From NCBI RefSeq assembly GCF_024213195.1, contig NZ_JANAVF010000011.1, forward strand, positions 1 through 64,000: a stretch of 64,000 nucleotides of DNA, read 5' to 3'. The stretch comes from Streptomyces sp. TBY4. GTDB lineage: Bacteria; Actinomycetota; Actinomycetes; Streptomycetales; Streptomycetaceae. The position numbers were made by a program, and so were the translations under genes. Of this stretch, positions 8,179-16,676 are shown one piece after another. The notes beneath the pieces are model-generated. The model saw only the letters and a list, made by a program, of their open reading frames with translations. It did not search any database and was not told where the DNA came from. Position 1 is the stretch's first letter. Each line of letters opens with the position of its first letter.

Positions 8179-9219
8179 GTGACCGCACGGCTAGCCGACA
8201 TCGCAGCCCAGGCGGGGGTCAGCGAAGCCACAGTCAGCCGCGTGCTCAACGGCAAGCCCGGTGTGGCCGCAGGCACCCGTGAATCCGTGCTGGCCGCACT
8301 CGACGTGCTCGGCTACGAACGCCCCGTACGCCTGCGCCAGCGCAGCGCGGGACTCGTCGGCCTGATAACCCCCGAGCTCGACAACCCCATCTTCCCGGCG
8401 CTCGCCCAGGTCATCGGCCAGGCGCTGACCCGGCAGGGCTACACCCCGGTGCTGGCCACGCAGACGCCCGGCGGGTCCACCGAGGACGAGCTCGTGGAGA
8501 TGCTCGTCGAACGCGGGGTCTCCGGGATCATCTTCGTCTCCGGGCTGCACGCGGACACCACGGCCGACATGGGCCGCTACGACCAACTCCGCGGACAGGG
8601 CGTCCCGTACGTCCTCATCAACGGCTTCTCCGACAAGGTGCAGGCCCCCTTCGTCTCCCCCGACGACCGGGCCGCGATGCAGCTCGCGGTGACCCATCTG
8701 ACCGCGCTCGGGCACACCCGGATCGGGCTGGCCGTCGGGCCCAAGCGGTTCGTGCCGGTGCTCCGCAAGATCGAGGGCTTCCGGCTCGGCATGAAGGAGC
8801 GGCTCGGCCTCGGCGAGGAGGAGGTCGAGGAGCTGATCCAGCACTCCCTCTACACGCTGGAGGGCGGGCAGGCCGCCGCGGCCGCGCTGATCGCGCGCGG
8901 CTGCACGGCGGTGGTGTGCGCGAGCGACATGATGGCGCTCGGCGCGATCCGGGCGGCCCGGCAGCAGGGGCTGAAGGTCCCGCAGGACGTGTCGGTGGTC
9001 GGCTTCGACGATTCCCCGCTCATAGCGTTCACGGATCCGCCGCTGACCACCATCCGCCAGCCCGTGCAGGCCATGGGCCAGGCCGCGGTGCGGACCCTGC
9101 TGGAGGAGATCGGCGGCACGCCGGCACCGCACAGCGAGTTCGTCTTCCTCCCCGAGCTGGTCGTCCGCGGCTCCACCGCCTCGGGCCCCCAGCAGGGCCG
9201 CGGAACCGCCCGCGCCTGA
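8179..9219 (+). CDS. malR: Maltose regulator MalR (LacI family)
   Basis: 346-residue LacI/GalR repressor. HTH LADIAAQAGVSEATVSRVLN (residues 5-24), hinge YERPVRLRQRSAGLVGLITPEL, sugar-binding domain ending GFDDSPLIAFTDPPLTTIRQ. It closely resembles Streptomyces MalR, which represses malEFG (established). Start GTG at 8179 is chosen because the family begins right before TARLADIAAQAG; an in-frame ATG at 8146 overlapping the glucosidase stop is the alternative. In S. coelicolor malR lies directly upstream of malE; here a glucosidase gene intervenes and malR is on the opposite strand to malE. Confidence 0.9.
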   Translation: MTARLADIAAQAGVSEATVSRVLNGKPGVAAGTRESVLAALDVLGYERPVRLRQRSAGLVGLITPELDNPIFPALAQVIGQALTRQGYTPVLATQTPGGSTEDELVEMLVERGVSGIIFVSGLHADTTADMGRYDQLRGQGVPYVLINGFSDKVQAPFVSPDDRAAMQLAVTHLTALGHTRIGLAVGPKRFVPVLRKIEGFRLGMKERLGLGEEEVEELIQHSLYTLEGGQAAAAALIARGCTAVVCASDMMALGAIRAARQQGLKVPQDVSVVGFDDSPLIAFTDPPLTTIRQPVQAMGQAAVRTLLEEIGGTPAPHSEFVFLPELVVRGSTASGPQQGRGTARA

Positions 9220-9631
9220 GGGCGGGGTCCGCGGGGGCCGTACGCACAACCGGGCCATGGGGCCCGTACGCCCGTCGACTCCGGCAGGGCCGCGGGACCA
9301 AGGACCCGGTACGCCGCCTGAGCCCGCGCGCCCCATCCCGCCCCGGTCCGCCACCCCCTGACAGGCCATCCGCCCTTCCGGGCGCGACCGGCTCGCGCCC
9401 CGGCGGGGGCTTTGGTCCGCACGACCGGGACTTTCGGTGCGATTAGGCCCTAAAAGGTCATGAAACAGTGAGGCAGCGCACGGCGGGAGCGCCGCTCACA
9501 TCCCCCTCCGGACAGCCGGCCATCGCTCCCGGACGGGTTCGACGCGCACCCTCCCCCTTTCCGTGCCTCCATCGCGACCGGCCGACACTCCGGCGCCCGT
9601 GCCCGCCCCCACTCCGACACGGGAGAACCAC
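9220..9631. other. Intergenic region with TTAGGCCCTAA palindrome
   Basis: 412 bp with no convincing gene. An 11-bp perfect palindrome TTAGGCCCTAA lies at 9443-9453. It may be part of a promoter for the gene starting at 9632, whose ribosome-binding site GGGAG is at about 9621. No confident terminator was found after malR. Confidence 0.3.
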
Positions 9632-10333
9632 GTGCAGTACCAGCAGCAGTACCCTCCGCAACCGCCGCCGCCCCCGGCGCAGCCTCAGCCTCAGAAGAAG
9701 ACCGGCCACACCCTCCACCTCATCCTCACCGTCCTGACCTGCGGGGCCTGGGGCGTGGTGTGGCTGTGCATCACCATCTGGCACAAGCTCGGCGCCGACG
9801 CGGTGGTCACGTACACCAGTGACGGTCACGCCAGGTCCCGGCGCCCCGTCACGAAGGCGCAGAAGATCTTCCTCGGGGTACTCGCCGCCCTGGTGCTCCT
9901 CGGCATGATCAGCTCCGCTCTGGGCGCCGGCAAGCAGGCGAAGGACTCGGCGTCCTCGGACGCCAAGCCGGCCGCGGCGCCGTCGGCCCCGTCGAAGGCC
10001 CCGGCGGCACAGTCTGCGACGCCCGAGGCTCCCAAGGCTCCCCCGTCGAAGGCCGACGCGCTGGCCGCGTTCGTGGACGGCGTGAACAGTCACGGCACCG
10101 TGCAGGAGAAGGACGCCGTGCAGCACGTGACCAAGATCCAGGGCGTCGAGAAGTTCAACGACATCCTGGACGCCCCCTCGGTCTACACCGATCTGAAGGG
10201 CGGGATCACGGGAGGCTCCCACGGCACGTGCAAGCTGATCGTCTCCGCCTTCGCCGACGCCTTCACCTCGAAGAACGGCCTCGTGACCGTCTACGGCGCC
10301 GACGGCGACCTGATCTGCAACGGCAAGTTCTAG
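9632..10333 (+). CDS. Proline-rich membrane protein with extracytoplasmic domain, unknown function
   Basis: 233 residues from a GTG with GGGAG upstream. The first 25 residues are Gln/Pro-rich (QYQQQYPPQPPPPPA). Two hydrophobic segments follow: HLILTVLTCGAWGVVWLCIT and IFLGVLAALVLLGMISSALG. Then comes an Ala/Ser/Pro/Lys-rich linker and a compact C-terminal domain of about 90 residues with two cysteines (GTCKLIV and DLICNGKF) that could form a disulphide outside the cell. I do not recognise a function. A strong hairpin terminator follows at 10364-10395. Confidence 0.75.
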   Translation: MQYQQQYPPQPPPPPAQPQPQKKTGHTLHLILTVLTCGAWGVVWLCITIWHKLGADAVVTYTSDGHARSRRPVTKAQKIFLGVLAALVLLGMISSALGAGKQAKDSASSDAKPAAAPSAPSKAPAAQSATPEAPKAPPSKADALAAFVDGVNSHGTVQEKDAVQHVTKIQGVEKFNDILDAPSVYTDLKGGITGGSHGTCKLIVSAFADAFTSKNGLVTVYGADGDLICNGKF

Positions 10334-10363
10334 CCGGTCCGTGCGCCCCCCGAGAGCCCCCGA

Positions 10364-10395
10364 GGGCGTCCCCCGGAGACCCTTGGGGGACGCCC
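10364..10395 (+). terminator. Stem-loop terminator
   Basis: Perfect 11-bp stem GGGCGTCCCCC / GGGGGACGCCC with a 10-base loop, 31 bp after the stop of the upstream gene. No long T-run follows, as is common in Streptomyces. Confidence 0.7.
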
Positions 10396-10488
10396 GGCCC
10401 CCGCTCCTCCGAGAGGCGGAGGGACTGCGGTCAAGACCGTCCCAGGGGATGATCGGAGGGGAGTCCGCATCTGGCAGACTCTTTTCCT

Positions 10489-11391
10489 ATGGGTGAAGCG
10501 AGCGTGAAGACACTGGATACCCGGACGGACGTCTCGTCATCCCCTGTGAACGAGAGCGACCGCCCGGAGCCGTCCGGGCGCGCCCTGCTCTCCCGGCTGC
10601 GCGCCCCGCGCCGGCCCAGGATCTGGTTCGAGGTCCTGCTGATCGCGGTCAGCTACTGGACGTACTCGCTGATCCGCAACGCCGTCCCCGAGCAGAAGGC
10701 GGCCGCGCTCGCGAACGCCGACTGGATCTGGCGGGTGGAGCAGGCGCTCGGCATCGCCGTCGAGGAGCGGATCAACCACGCCGTCGATTCGGTGACCTGG
10801 CTCGTGGTGGGCATGAACTACTACTACGCCACGCTCCACTTCGTCATGACCATCGGCGTGCTCGTCTGGATCTACCGCTTTCATCCCGGCCGCTACGCGG
10901 CGACCCGGCTCGTCCTCTTCGCCACCACCGGCGTGGCCCTGGTCGGCTACTACTTCTACCCGCTCGCGCCGCCCCGGCTGATGAACGGGCAGAACTTCAT
11001 CGATACCGTGCTGGTCCACCACACCTGGGGCTCGATGGCCTCGGGCAACCTCAAGCACATGTCGAACCAGTACGCGGCCATGCCGTCCATGCACATAGGG
11101 TGGTCGCTCTGGTGCGGGCTGACGATCTTCGCGGTCGCCTCCGCCCCCTGGGCCCGGATCCTGGGCCTGCTCTACCCGGCGGCGACCCTGGTCGTGATCG
11201 TGTCCACCGCCAACCACTTCTGGCTCGACGCCGTCGGCGGCATGCTCTGCCTGGCCTTCGGCTACGCCGTCTCCCGCGCCTGGTACGGGTCCCTCCCGCA
11301 CCGGCTGCCGCGCCGGCCCGAGGAGACCGGCCGCCACCCGGTGGCGGCAGCCGTCCTGAACCATCCGGCGCTGGCCCGCTTCCAGCGCTGA
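10489..11391 (+). CDS. PAP2-superfamily membrane phosphatase/transferase
   Basis: 300-residue multi-span membrane protein with the lipid-phosphatase signature: AMPSMHIGWSLW (motif with catalytic His) and STANHFWLDAVGG (second His with Asp). The overall form resembles the inositol-phosphorylceramide-synthase-like (AUR1-type) PAP2 branch found in actinobacteria. Acts on a lipid phosphate or phospholipid headgroup at the membrane; the substrate is unknown. Starts at ATG 10489; an internal GTG start shortly after is possible. It is a single gene bounded by terminators and followed by a convergent gene only 23 bp away. Confidence 0.85.
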   Translation: MGEASVKTLDTRTDVSSSPVNESDRPEPSGRALLSRLRAPRRPRIWFEVLLIAVSYWTYSLIRNAVPEQKAAALANADWIWRVEQALGIAVEERINHAVDSVTWLVVGMNYYYATLHFVMTIGVLVWIYRFHPGRYAATRLVLFATTGVALVGYYFYPLAPPRLMNGQNFIDTVLVHHTWGSMASGNLKHMSNQYAAMPSMHIGWSLWCGLTIFAVASAPWARILGLLYPAATLVVIVSTANHFWLDAVGGMLCLAFGYAVSRAWYGSLPHRLPRRPEETGRHPVAAAVLNHPALARFQR

Positions 11392-11414
11392 GCCCCGGCC
11401 CGCTCCTTCCCCCC

Positions 11415-13016
11415 TCACCCCTCCCTGTGGGTGATGCGGCCTCCCGACATGGTGAGCCGTACGGGCGCCCCGGCCAGCTCGTCCGCCGGGACCTCCACCG
11501 GGTCCAGGCCGAAGGCGGTCAGGTCCGCCCGGAAACCGGCCGCGATCCGCCCCGCCACCGCTTCCTCCCCCGCCGCCAGCGCGGCGTGCGAGGTCATGCC
11601 CTCCAGCGCCATCAGCCCGGTCAGGGCCGCACCCGTCCAGGCCCCCGTACCGGCCGAGGCCGCGCCCCGCGGGGAGCGGGCGGTGGCCAGCACCTGGCGG
11701 GCGTCGTAGTGGGCGATCGGCCAGTCCGAGCCCAGGGCGAGCACCGCTCCGGCCTCGCGCAGGTCGCGGCAGCGCCAGGCGCGGCCGGCCCGCTCCTCCC
11801 CCAGCCGCCTGGACCACTCGTCGCTGTGGTCGGCCCGGGTGTACGCGGTGTGCGGCGGCTGCATCGAGGCGATCACCCCCAGCTCCGCGAACCGCTTCAG
11901 CTGGCCGTCGGGGACCGTCTCGATGTGCTCGATCCGGTGCCGCAGCCGGGCCCGCGGGCCCAGTGCCTCCACGGTGTCCAGCACGTGCCGGACCGCTGCG
12001 TCGCCGATGGCGTGGGTCGCGGTGCGCACCTCGGCGGCGTCGAGGACCCGTACCGCCTCCGCGTAGGCGTGCGGGTCGGGCCAGAAGGCGTCGGTGCCCC
12101 TGCCGTGGCAGTCGGCGTGCTCCAGCCAGGCGGTGCCGCCCTCGACGGTGCCGTCCATGAAGAACTTCACCCCGCCGACCTTCCAGTGGCGGCCCGCGAG
12201 CCGCTGGAGTTCGATCAGCTCCTCCAGGTCCTCCCCAGTGGCTCCGGGCATGCACCAGGGGGCGAGGTTCAGCCGCAGCGGCAGGTCGCCCTCGTACTCG
12301 ACGGTCGCGAGCAGGGCGGGTACGTCCCCGTCGCCGAGGTCCATGACGTGCGCGCCGGTCAGGCCGGTGGCGGCCATGTCGCCGAGCAGGGCGGTGAGGC
12401 GCGCCCGGCGCTCGGTGTACGTGGGCTTCGGCGCGAGCGAGCCGACCAGGGCCATGGCGGCGTGCTCGACGAGGTGGCCGGTGGGCCGCCCGTCGGGGTC
12501 GCAGACGATCTCGGAGCGCTGGGCGAAGGTGCGCGGGCCGGTGATCCCGGCGGCGGCCAGGGCCGCGCCGGAGGCGAGGGCGGAGTGGCCGTCGTAGAGG
12601 CGCAGGAAGGCGGGGGCGCCGGCGAGGGCCTCCTCGATCAGCTCCTTGTCGACGGGGCGGCCGCCGAAGGCGTTGTGGTCGAGGCCGAAGCCGGTGATCC
12701 AGCCGCCGGGGCCGCGGTCGGCGGTGCGCAGGGCGGCGCGGAGCTGGTCGAGGTCGGTGACGGCGGAGAGGTCCGTACCGGTGGCCATCTCGATGCCCCA
12801 GACGGGGTGGCTGTGCGCGTCGGTGAGGCCGGGGGTGAGGGTGGCGCCGGCGAGGTCGACGGTCTCGGTGCCGGGGCCGCGCCAGTCGCGGACGTCGGCC
12901 TCGTCGCCGACGGCGACGATCTCGCCGCCGAGGACGGCTACCGCACGGGCCTCGGGGCGGTTGGGGTCGAGGGTGCGGACGCGGGCTCCGGTGAGGACGG
13001 TGTCGGCAGCGGGCAC
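11415..13016 (-). CDS. YtcJ-like metal-dependent amidohydrolase
   Basis: 533-residue amidohydrolase-superfamily enzyme. Metal and active-site motifs in order: TDAHSHP (HxH), a Lys in VGGVKFFMDGTVEGGT, THAIGDAA, RIEHIE and LGSDWPI. It probably hydrolyses an N-acyl or amide substrate in the cytoplasm. GTG start is supported by AAGGAG seven bases upstream. Its first 79 bp overlap the 3' end of the upstream permease gene, so the two are probably one operon: uptake of an amine, amino acid or amide compound followed by hydrolysis. The substrate is not identifiable from sequence. Confidence 0.88.
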   Translation of the reverse strand: MPAADTVLTGARVRTLDPNRPEARAVAVLGGEIVAVGDEADVRDWRGPGTETVDLAGATLTPGLTDAHSHPVWGIEMATGTDLSAVTDLDQLRAALRTADRGPGGWITGFGLDHNAFGGRPVDKELIEEALAGAPAFLRLYDGHSALASGAALAAAGITGPRTFAQRSEIVCDPDGRPTGHLVEHAAMALVGSLAPKPTYTERRARLTALLGDMAATGLTGAHVMDLGDGDVPALLATVEYEGDLPLRLNLAPWCMPGATGEDLEELIELQRLAGRHWKVGGVKFFMDGTVEGGTAWLEHADCHGRGTDAFWPDPHAYAEAVRVLDAAEVRTATHAIGDAAVRHVLDTVEALGPRARLRHRIEHIETVPDGQLKRFAELGVIASMQPPHTAYTRADHSDEWSRRLGEERAGRAWRCRDLREAGAVLALGSDWPIAHYDARQVLATARSPRGAASAGTGAWTGAALTGLMALEGMTSHAALAAGEEAVAGRIAAGFRADLTAFGLDPVEVPADELAGAPVRLTMSGGRITHREG

Positions 13017-14611
13017 GGCTCTGCTCCTTGGGGGGTTTCGGGCTGGTCGGGCTGTACGGGCACTGCGGGCCATGGGGACGCTACGGGCGCCGCGGACTCC
13101 CCCTGCGCCGCAGGCGCCGGGGGTCCTACGGGCGCTGGGGGCGCTGCGGGTTCTGCGGCCCCGGACGGGTCCTCCGCGAAGCGGGCGTAGACCTCGGGCC
13201 GGCGGGTCTTCAGGCGCTGGGCGAGGGCGAGCCCGGCGAGGAAGACGGCGGGGACGAGGGCCACGAGGAGGGTGTTGACGGTGGTGGAGGCCATGGTGAA
13301 GAGGGCCACCTTGGAGACGACCAGGCAGATCGCGACGGCCAGCAGCAGGGCGGCGGTGACGGGCGCGATCAGGGTCCGCCAGGGCCCCTCGTCGTGCCGG
13401 ACGCGGCGGAAGTAGACGGGTACGGCGATGGCGGCGAGCAGCATCAGGGCCATGAGGCCGATCATGCCCGGGGTGTTCACCCAGAGCAGGAGCTGCTGGT
13501 ACGGGTCGGCTCCGGCGAGGGCGAAGCCGAGGACGACGACGGCGCCGAGGGCGGTCTGCGCGGCGCCCGCGACGTACGGGGAGCCGTGGCGCGGGTGGAT
13601 CCGGCCGAGGGCGGCGGGCAGGACGCCCTCCTCGGCGAGGGCGAGCGCGTACCGGTTGATGGCGTTGTGGAAGGCGAGGAGGGAGGCGATGACGCTGGTG
13701 ACGATGAAGACATGCATCAGGTCGGCCGCCCAGGGGCCCACGTAGGTGGTGATGGCGGTGAAGAAGAGCCCGGCGGGGTCCTCGGCGGCGGCCGCGAGCA
13801 CTTCGGCCGAGCCGAAGGCCTGGATGACGGTCCAGACGATGAAGGCGTAGAAGAGGCCGAGGAAGGCGACGGCGATGTAGGTGGCGCGCGGGATGGTGCG
13901 GTCGGGGTCGCGGGCCTCGCGGCGGTAGATGACGGTGGACTCGAAGCCGGTGAACGCGGCGAAGGCGAAGGCCAGGACGGCGGCGGTGCCGGGGACGAGC
14001 ACCGCGCCGGGGGCGAAGGAGCCGGCCGACAGTCCGTGGGCGCCGCCCTCGGCGAGGACCCCGCCGGCGAGCAGGACGAGTATCCCGGTCTCGGCGACGA
14101 GCAGGACGCCGAGCAGCTTCGCGCCGAAGTCGATGGAGCGGAAGCCGCCGTACCAGATGAGGAGGAGGCCGGCGAGGGAGACCGGCAGCCAGGGGATGTC
14201 CAGGCCGGCGAGGGCCCGCCCGGTGTCGGCGGTGGTGGTGCCGAGAAGCCCGTAGACGCCGATCTCCATGCCGTTGTAGCCGATGAGGGCGAGCAGGGCG
14301 GCGCCGATGCCGACGCGCTTGCCGAGGCCGCGGGAGATGTACGCGTAGAAGGCGCCGCCGCTGCGGACGTGGCGGCTCATGGTGGTGAAGCCGACGGCGA
14401 AGACGGCGAGGGTGAGGCCGGCGAGGAGGTAGCCGGCGGGGGCGCCGACGCCGCCGAGGAGGATCGCGACGGGGGCGACGCCGGCCATGACGGTGAGCGG
14501 GGCGGCGGCGGAGACGACGAAGAAGGAGATGTCGGCGGTGCCGAGCGCGCCGCGGCGCAGGTCGGCACTCGTACGTGGTCTCGTTCTCGGCGGCTCGGGC
14601 GTTTCGGGCAT
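12938..14611 (-). CDS. APC-family amino acid/polyamine permease
   Basis: 557-residue transporter of the APC superfamily with about 12 to 13 membrane spans, starting near SFFVVSAAAPLTVMAGVAPV. The conserved FTGFES motif and ARDPDRTIPRATY loop are characteristic. The C-terminus adds a Pro/Ala/Glu-rich cytosolic tail of about 75 residues, the last 26 of which are encoded in sequence that also encodes the start of the amidohydrolase. ATG 14611 was chosen over an upstream in-frame ATG at 14749, which would overlap the divergent regulator gene. Likely proton-coupled amino acid or amine uptake; specificity unknown. Confidence 0.9.
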   Translation of the reverse strand: MPETPEPPRTRPRTSADLRRGALGTADISFFVVSAAAPLTVMAGVAPVAILLGGVGAPAGYLLAGLTLAVFAVGFTTMSRHVRSGGAFYAYISRGLGKRVGIGAALLALIGYNGMEIGVYGLLGTTTADTGRALAGLDIPWLPVSLAGLLLIWYGGFRSIDFGAKLLGVLLVAETGILVLLAGGVLAEGGAHGLSAGSFAPGAVLVPGTAAVLAFAFAAFTGFESTVIYRREARDPDRTIPRATYIAVAFLGLFYAFIVWTVIQAFGSAEVLAAAAEDPAGLFFTAITTYVGPWAADLMHVFIVTSVIASLLAFHNAINRYALALAEEGVLPAALGRIHPRHGSPYVAGAAQTALGAVVVLGFALAGADPYQQLLLWVNTPGMIGLMALMLLAAIAVPVYFRRVRHDEGPWRTLIAPVTAALLLAVAICLVVSKVALFTMASTTVNTLLVALVPAVFLAGLALAQRLKTRRPEVYARFAEDPSGAAEPAAPPAPVGPPAPAAQGESAAPVASPWPAVPVQPDQPETPQGAEPCPLPTPSSPEPASAPSTPTAPRPVR

Positions 14612-14649
14612 GCGGGGGCACCCTTCTGCGAACGGCAGGCGGTGGGGAA

Positions 14650-14699
14650 CCAAAAACCTAAAGGCTTTCGGTTTGCGGCAATGTAGCCTCCGGTTTTGG
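14650..14699. promoter_or_regulatory. Nested inverted repeat, candidate TetR operator
   Basis: Outer arms CCAAAAACC (14650-14658) and GGTTTTGG (14692-14699) and inner arms AGGCT (14662-14666) and AGCCT (14685-14689) share nearly the same centre. It lies in the 121-bp gap between the permease gene and the divergent tetR-family gene, the usual place for a TetR operator. It is AT-richer than its surroundings. Binding by the adjacent regulator is inferred. Confidence 0.55.
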
Positions 14700-14732
14700 C
14701 GTACGGGAAGACCTGACGGCGGGAGAAATACG

Positions 14733-15371
14733 ATGGCGCGGCCGCGCACCCCACTGCTCGACCGGGAGCGGATCGGCGCTGCCGCCCTGCAACTGCTGGC
14801 CGAGCAGGGAGAGTTCAGCGTTCCGCAGATCGCCCGCGCGCTCGGGGTGCAGACCGGGTCGCTGTATCACCACGTGGACGGCCGGGCCGGGGTGATCGAG
14901 CTGGTCCGCGAACGGGTCTGCGCCGCCATCGACGGCGGCACGCTGGCCGCGCCGGAGCCCTGGGACCGGGCCCTGGAGGCCTGGGCCCGCTCGTACCGGG
15001 CTGCCTTCGCCGCCTATCCGCGGGCCATCCCGCTGCTGATGACCACCCCGGTACGGGCACCCGCGGTGCTCGCGCAGTACGAACGGGCGGTGGCCCTGCT
15101 GCTGCGGGCCGGCTTCGCCGCGGAGCAGGTGATGCCGCTGCTCACCGGCCTGGAGAACCTGGTCCTGGGCTCGGCGCTGGACCTCGCGGCCCCCGACGCC
15201 ATGTGGGAGCCCACCCCGGGCACCCCGCTGCTCGCCCGGGCCCTGGCCGCGCAGGGCCCGGGCCGGGCGGAGGCCGCCTTCGAGGTGGGCCTGGCGGCGT
15301 TCCTGGCGTACGCGCGGGACCTGCTCGGCGGCGGGACAATGGGGGCGGGAGACGCGTCGGCCGGCGGGTAG
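14733..15371 (+). CDS. TetR-family transcriptional regulator
   Basis: 212 residues. The DNA-binding domain is at the N-terminus (DRERIGAAALQLLAEQGEFS then VPQIARALGVQTGSLYHHVDGR, the TetR helix-turn-helix), with a TetR C-terminal ligand domain after about residue 80. GGGAGA lies at a suitable distance before ATG 14733. Divergent from the permease/amidohydrolase pair, so it probably represses them and responds to their substrate. 24 bp separate it from the phosphatase gene downstream. Confidence 0.88.
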   Translation: MARPRTPLLDRERIGAAALQLLAEQGEFSVPQIARALGVQTGSLYHHVDGRAGVIELVRERVCAAIDGGTLAAPEPWDRALEAWARSYRAAFAAYPRAIPLLMTTPVRAPAVLAQYERAVALLLRAGFAAEQVMPLLTGLENLVLGSALDLAAPDAMWEPTPGTPLLARALAAQGPGRAEAAFEVGLAAFLAYARDLLGGGTMGAGDASAGG

Positions 15372-15395
15372 GGCAGGTCGGAAAGGCGGGACTTC

Positions 15396-16139
15396 GTGGT
15401 GGCGTACATAGCCGTGACCGCACTGAGCCATGTCGGGCTGGTCCGCGAGCACAACGAGGACAGCCTGGTCATCGGGCCGTGGACGTTGTGCGGGACCACG
15501 ACGCGCAGCCCCCAGACGCTGATGTTCCCCCTCGGCAGGCCGCTCGTCGTCGCGGTCGCCGACGGGCTCGGCGGGCAGCCGGCCGGTGAGGTCGCCAGTG
15601 AGCTGGTCGTCCGGGAACTCGCCCTGCTCGGCCCCACGCTGGACGGCGCCGAGGCCGTCGAGGACGCGCTGAACCTCTGCAACCGCGCGGTGCACTCCGC
15701 CACCGACGGCCGTCCGGAGCTGACCTCGATGGGGACCACGGTCGCCGGCACCCTGGTGATGGCGGAGTCGCTGCTGTCGTTCAACGTCGGCGACAGCAAG
15801 GTGTTCCGGGTGGCCGCGGACGGGTTGCACCAGGTCAGCGTGGACGACAGCCCGCCGCCGCTGCCCGGGCACCGTACGACGTCCGCCGTCACGCAGACCC
15901 TCGGCGGAAGCCGTGCCGAGCACGTCCTCACCCCGCACGTGGCGGCCTTCCCGCTGTCCGCGGGCGACCGCTACCTGGTGTGCACCGACGGGCTGACCGA
16001 CCCGGTGCCCGACGAGGCCATCGACGAGGTGCTGCGCGTGCACGACGACGGCAAGGCCGCCTTCGAGCTGTGGAGGGCCGCCATCGAGGCCGGGGGCCCC
16101 GACAACATCACGCTCGCGCTGGTGCGCATCGGCGCCTGA
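15396..16139 (+). CDS. PP2C-family serine/threonine phosphatase
   Basis: 247-residue compact PP2C (PPM) catalytic domain without extra domains. Metal-binding motifs: REHNEDS (Asp22), VAVADGLGG (Asp56-Gly57), SMGTTVAG, NVGDSKVFR, LVCTDGLTD and GGPDNITLAL (Asp about 236). Predicted to remove phosphate from Ser/Thr phosphoproteins made by Hanks-type kinases. GTG start preceded by a purine-rich stretch. It follows the tetR gene by 24 bp; co-transcription is possible, but no functional link is evident. Confidence 0.88.
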   Translation: MVAYIAVTALSHVGLVREHNEDSLVIGPWTLCGTTTRSPQTLMFPLGRPLVVAVADGLGGQPAGEVASELVVRELALLGPTLDGAEAVEDALNLCNRAVHSATDGRPELTSMGTTVAGTLVMAESLLSFNVGDSKVFRVAADGLHQVSVDDSPPPLPGHRTTSAVTQTLGGSRAEHVLTPHVAAFPLSAGDRYLVCTDGLTDPVPDEAIDEVLRVHDDGKAAFELWRAAIEAGGPDNITLALVRIGA

Positions 16140-16162
16140 GGCCCGCTAGTTCGCGGCTGCTG

Positions 16163-16567
16163 CTAGTTCGCGGCTGCCGCCGCCTGCCGCCGCTTCGTCT
16201 CGTCGTAGGCCGCGCGGGCCTTCTCCACATCGTCCATGCGCAGGCCCGTCCAGTGGGCGAGGGCACGGACCCGTTCGGCCGCCTCGCGGCCCAGCGGGGT
16301 GAGCGAGTAGTCCACGCGGGGCGGGATGACGGGCTTGGCGTCGCGGTGCACGAAGCCGTCGCGCTCCAGTGTCTGGAGGGTCTGCGTCAGCATCTTCTCG
16401 CTGACCCTGGCCAGCGTCCCGACGTGGCGGCGCAGTTCGCTGAACCGGTACGAGCGGTCGAGCAGGGCGTCCAGTACGAGGACGCCCCAGCGGCTGGTGA
16501 CGTGCTCCAGGACGAGGCGGTGCGGGCACATGGCCTCGGCCTGGATCAGCTTCTCACTTACTCCCAT
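16163..16567 (-). CDS. HxlR-family transcriptional regulator
   Basis: 134 residues with the HxlR winged-helix pattern: Cys14 in EAMCPHRLVLEHVTSRWGVL, FSELRRHVGTLARVSEKMLT, LERDGFVHRDAKPVIPPRVD and YSLTPLGRE. The near-N-terminal cysteine is the thiol-sensing residue in quinone/aldehyde-responsive HxlR proteins. Divergent from an NmrA/QorB-like oxidoreductase gene, the same arrangement as ytfH-qorB in E. coli, so it probably controls that gene in response to electrophiles or redox stress. Confidence 0.9.
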   Translation of the reverse strand: MGVSEKLIQAEAMCPHRLVLEHVTSRWGVLVLDALLDRSYRFSELRRHVGTLARVSEKMLTQTLQTLERDGFVHRDAKPVIPPRVDYSLTPLGREAAERVRALAHWTGLRMDDVEKARAAYDETKRRQAAAAAN

Positions 16568-16570
16568 GTC

Positions 16571-16595
16571 AGTACCTTACTTCAAAGTGGGTACT
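16571..16595. promoter_or_regulatory. Palindromic HxlR-type operator
   Basis: Inverted repeat with outer arms AGTACC (16571-16576) and GGTACT (16590-16595) and inner arms ACTT/AAGT. It begins 4 bp before the hxlR-family start, where binding would control both divergent genes. GTAC half-sites are typical of the family; binding is inferred. Confidence 0.65.
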
Positions 16596-16676
16596 GCCGT
16601 TTAGTTAGTGTCCGCCGTACGGTGAGTGCACAGCCCGGGAACGGGAAGCAAGGCACAGAGCAGGAGTGAACCCGCC

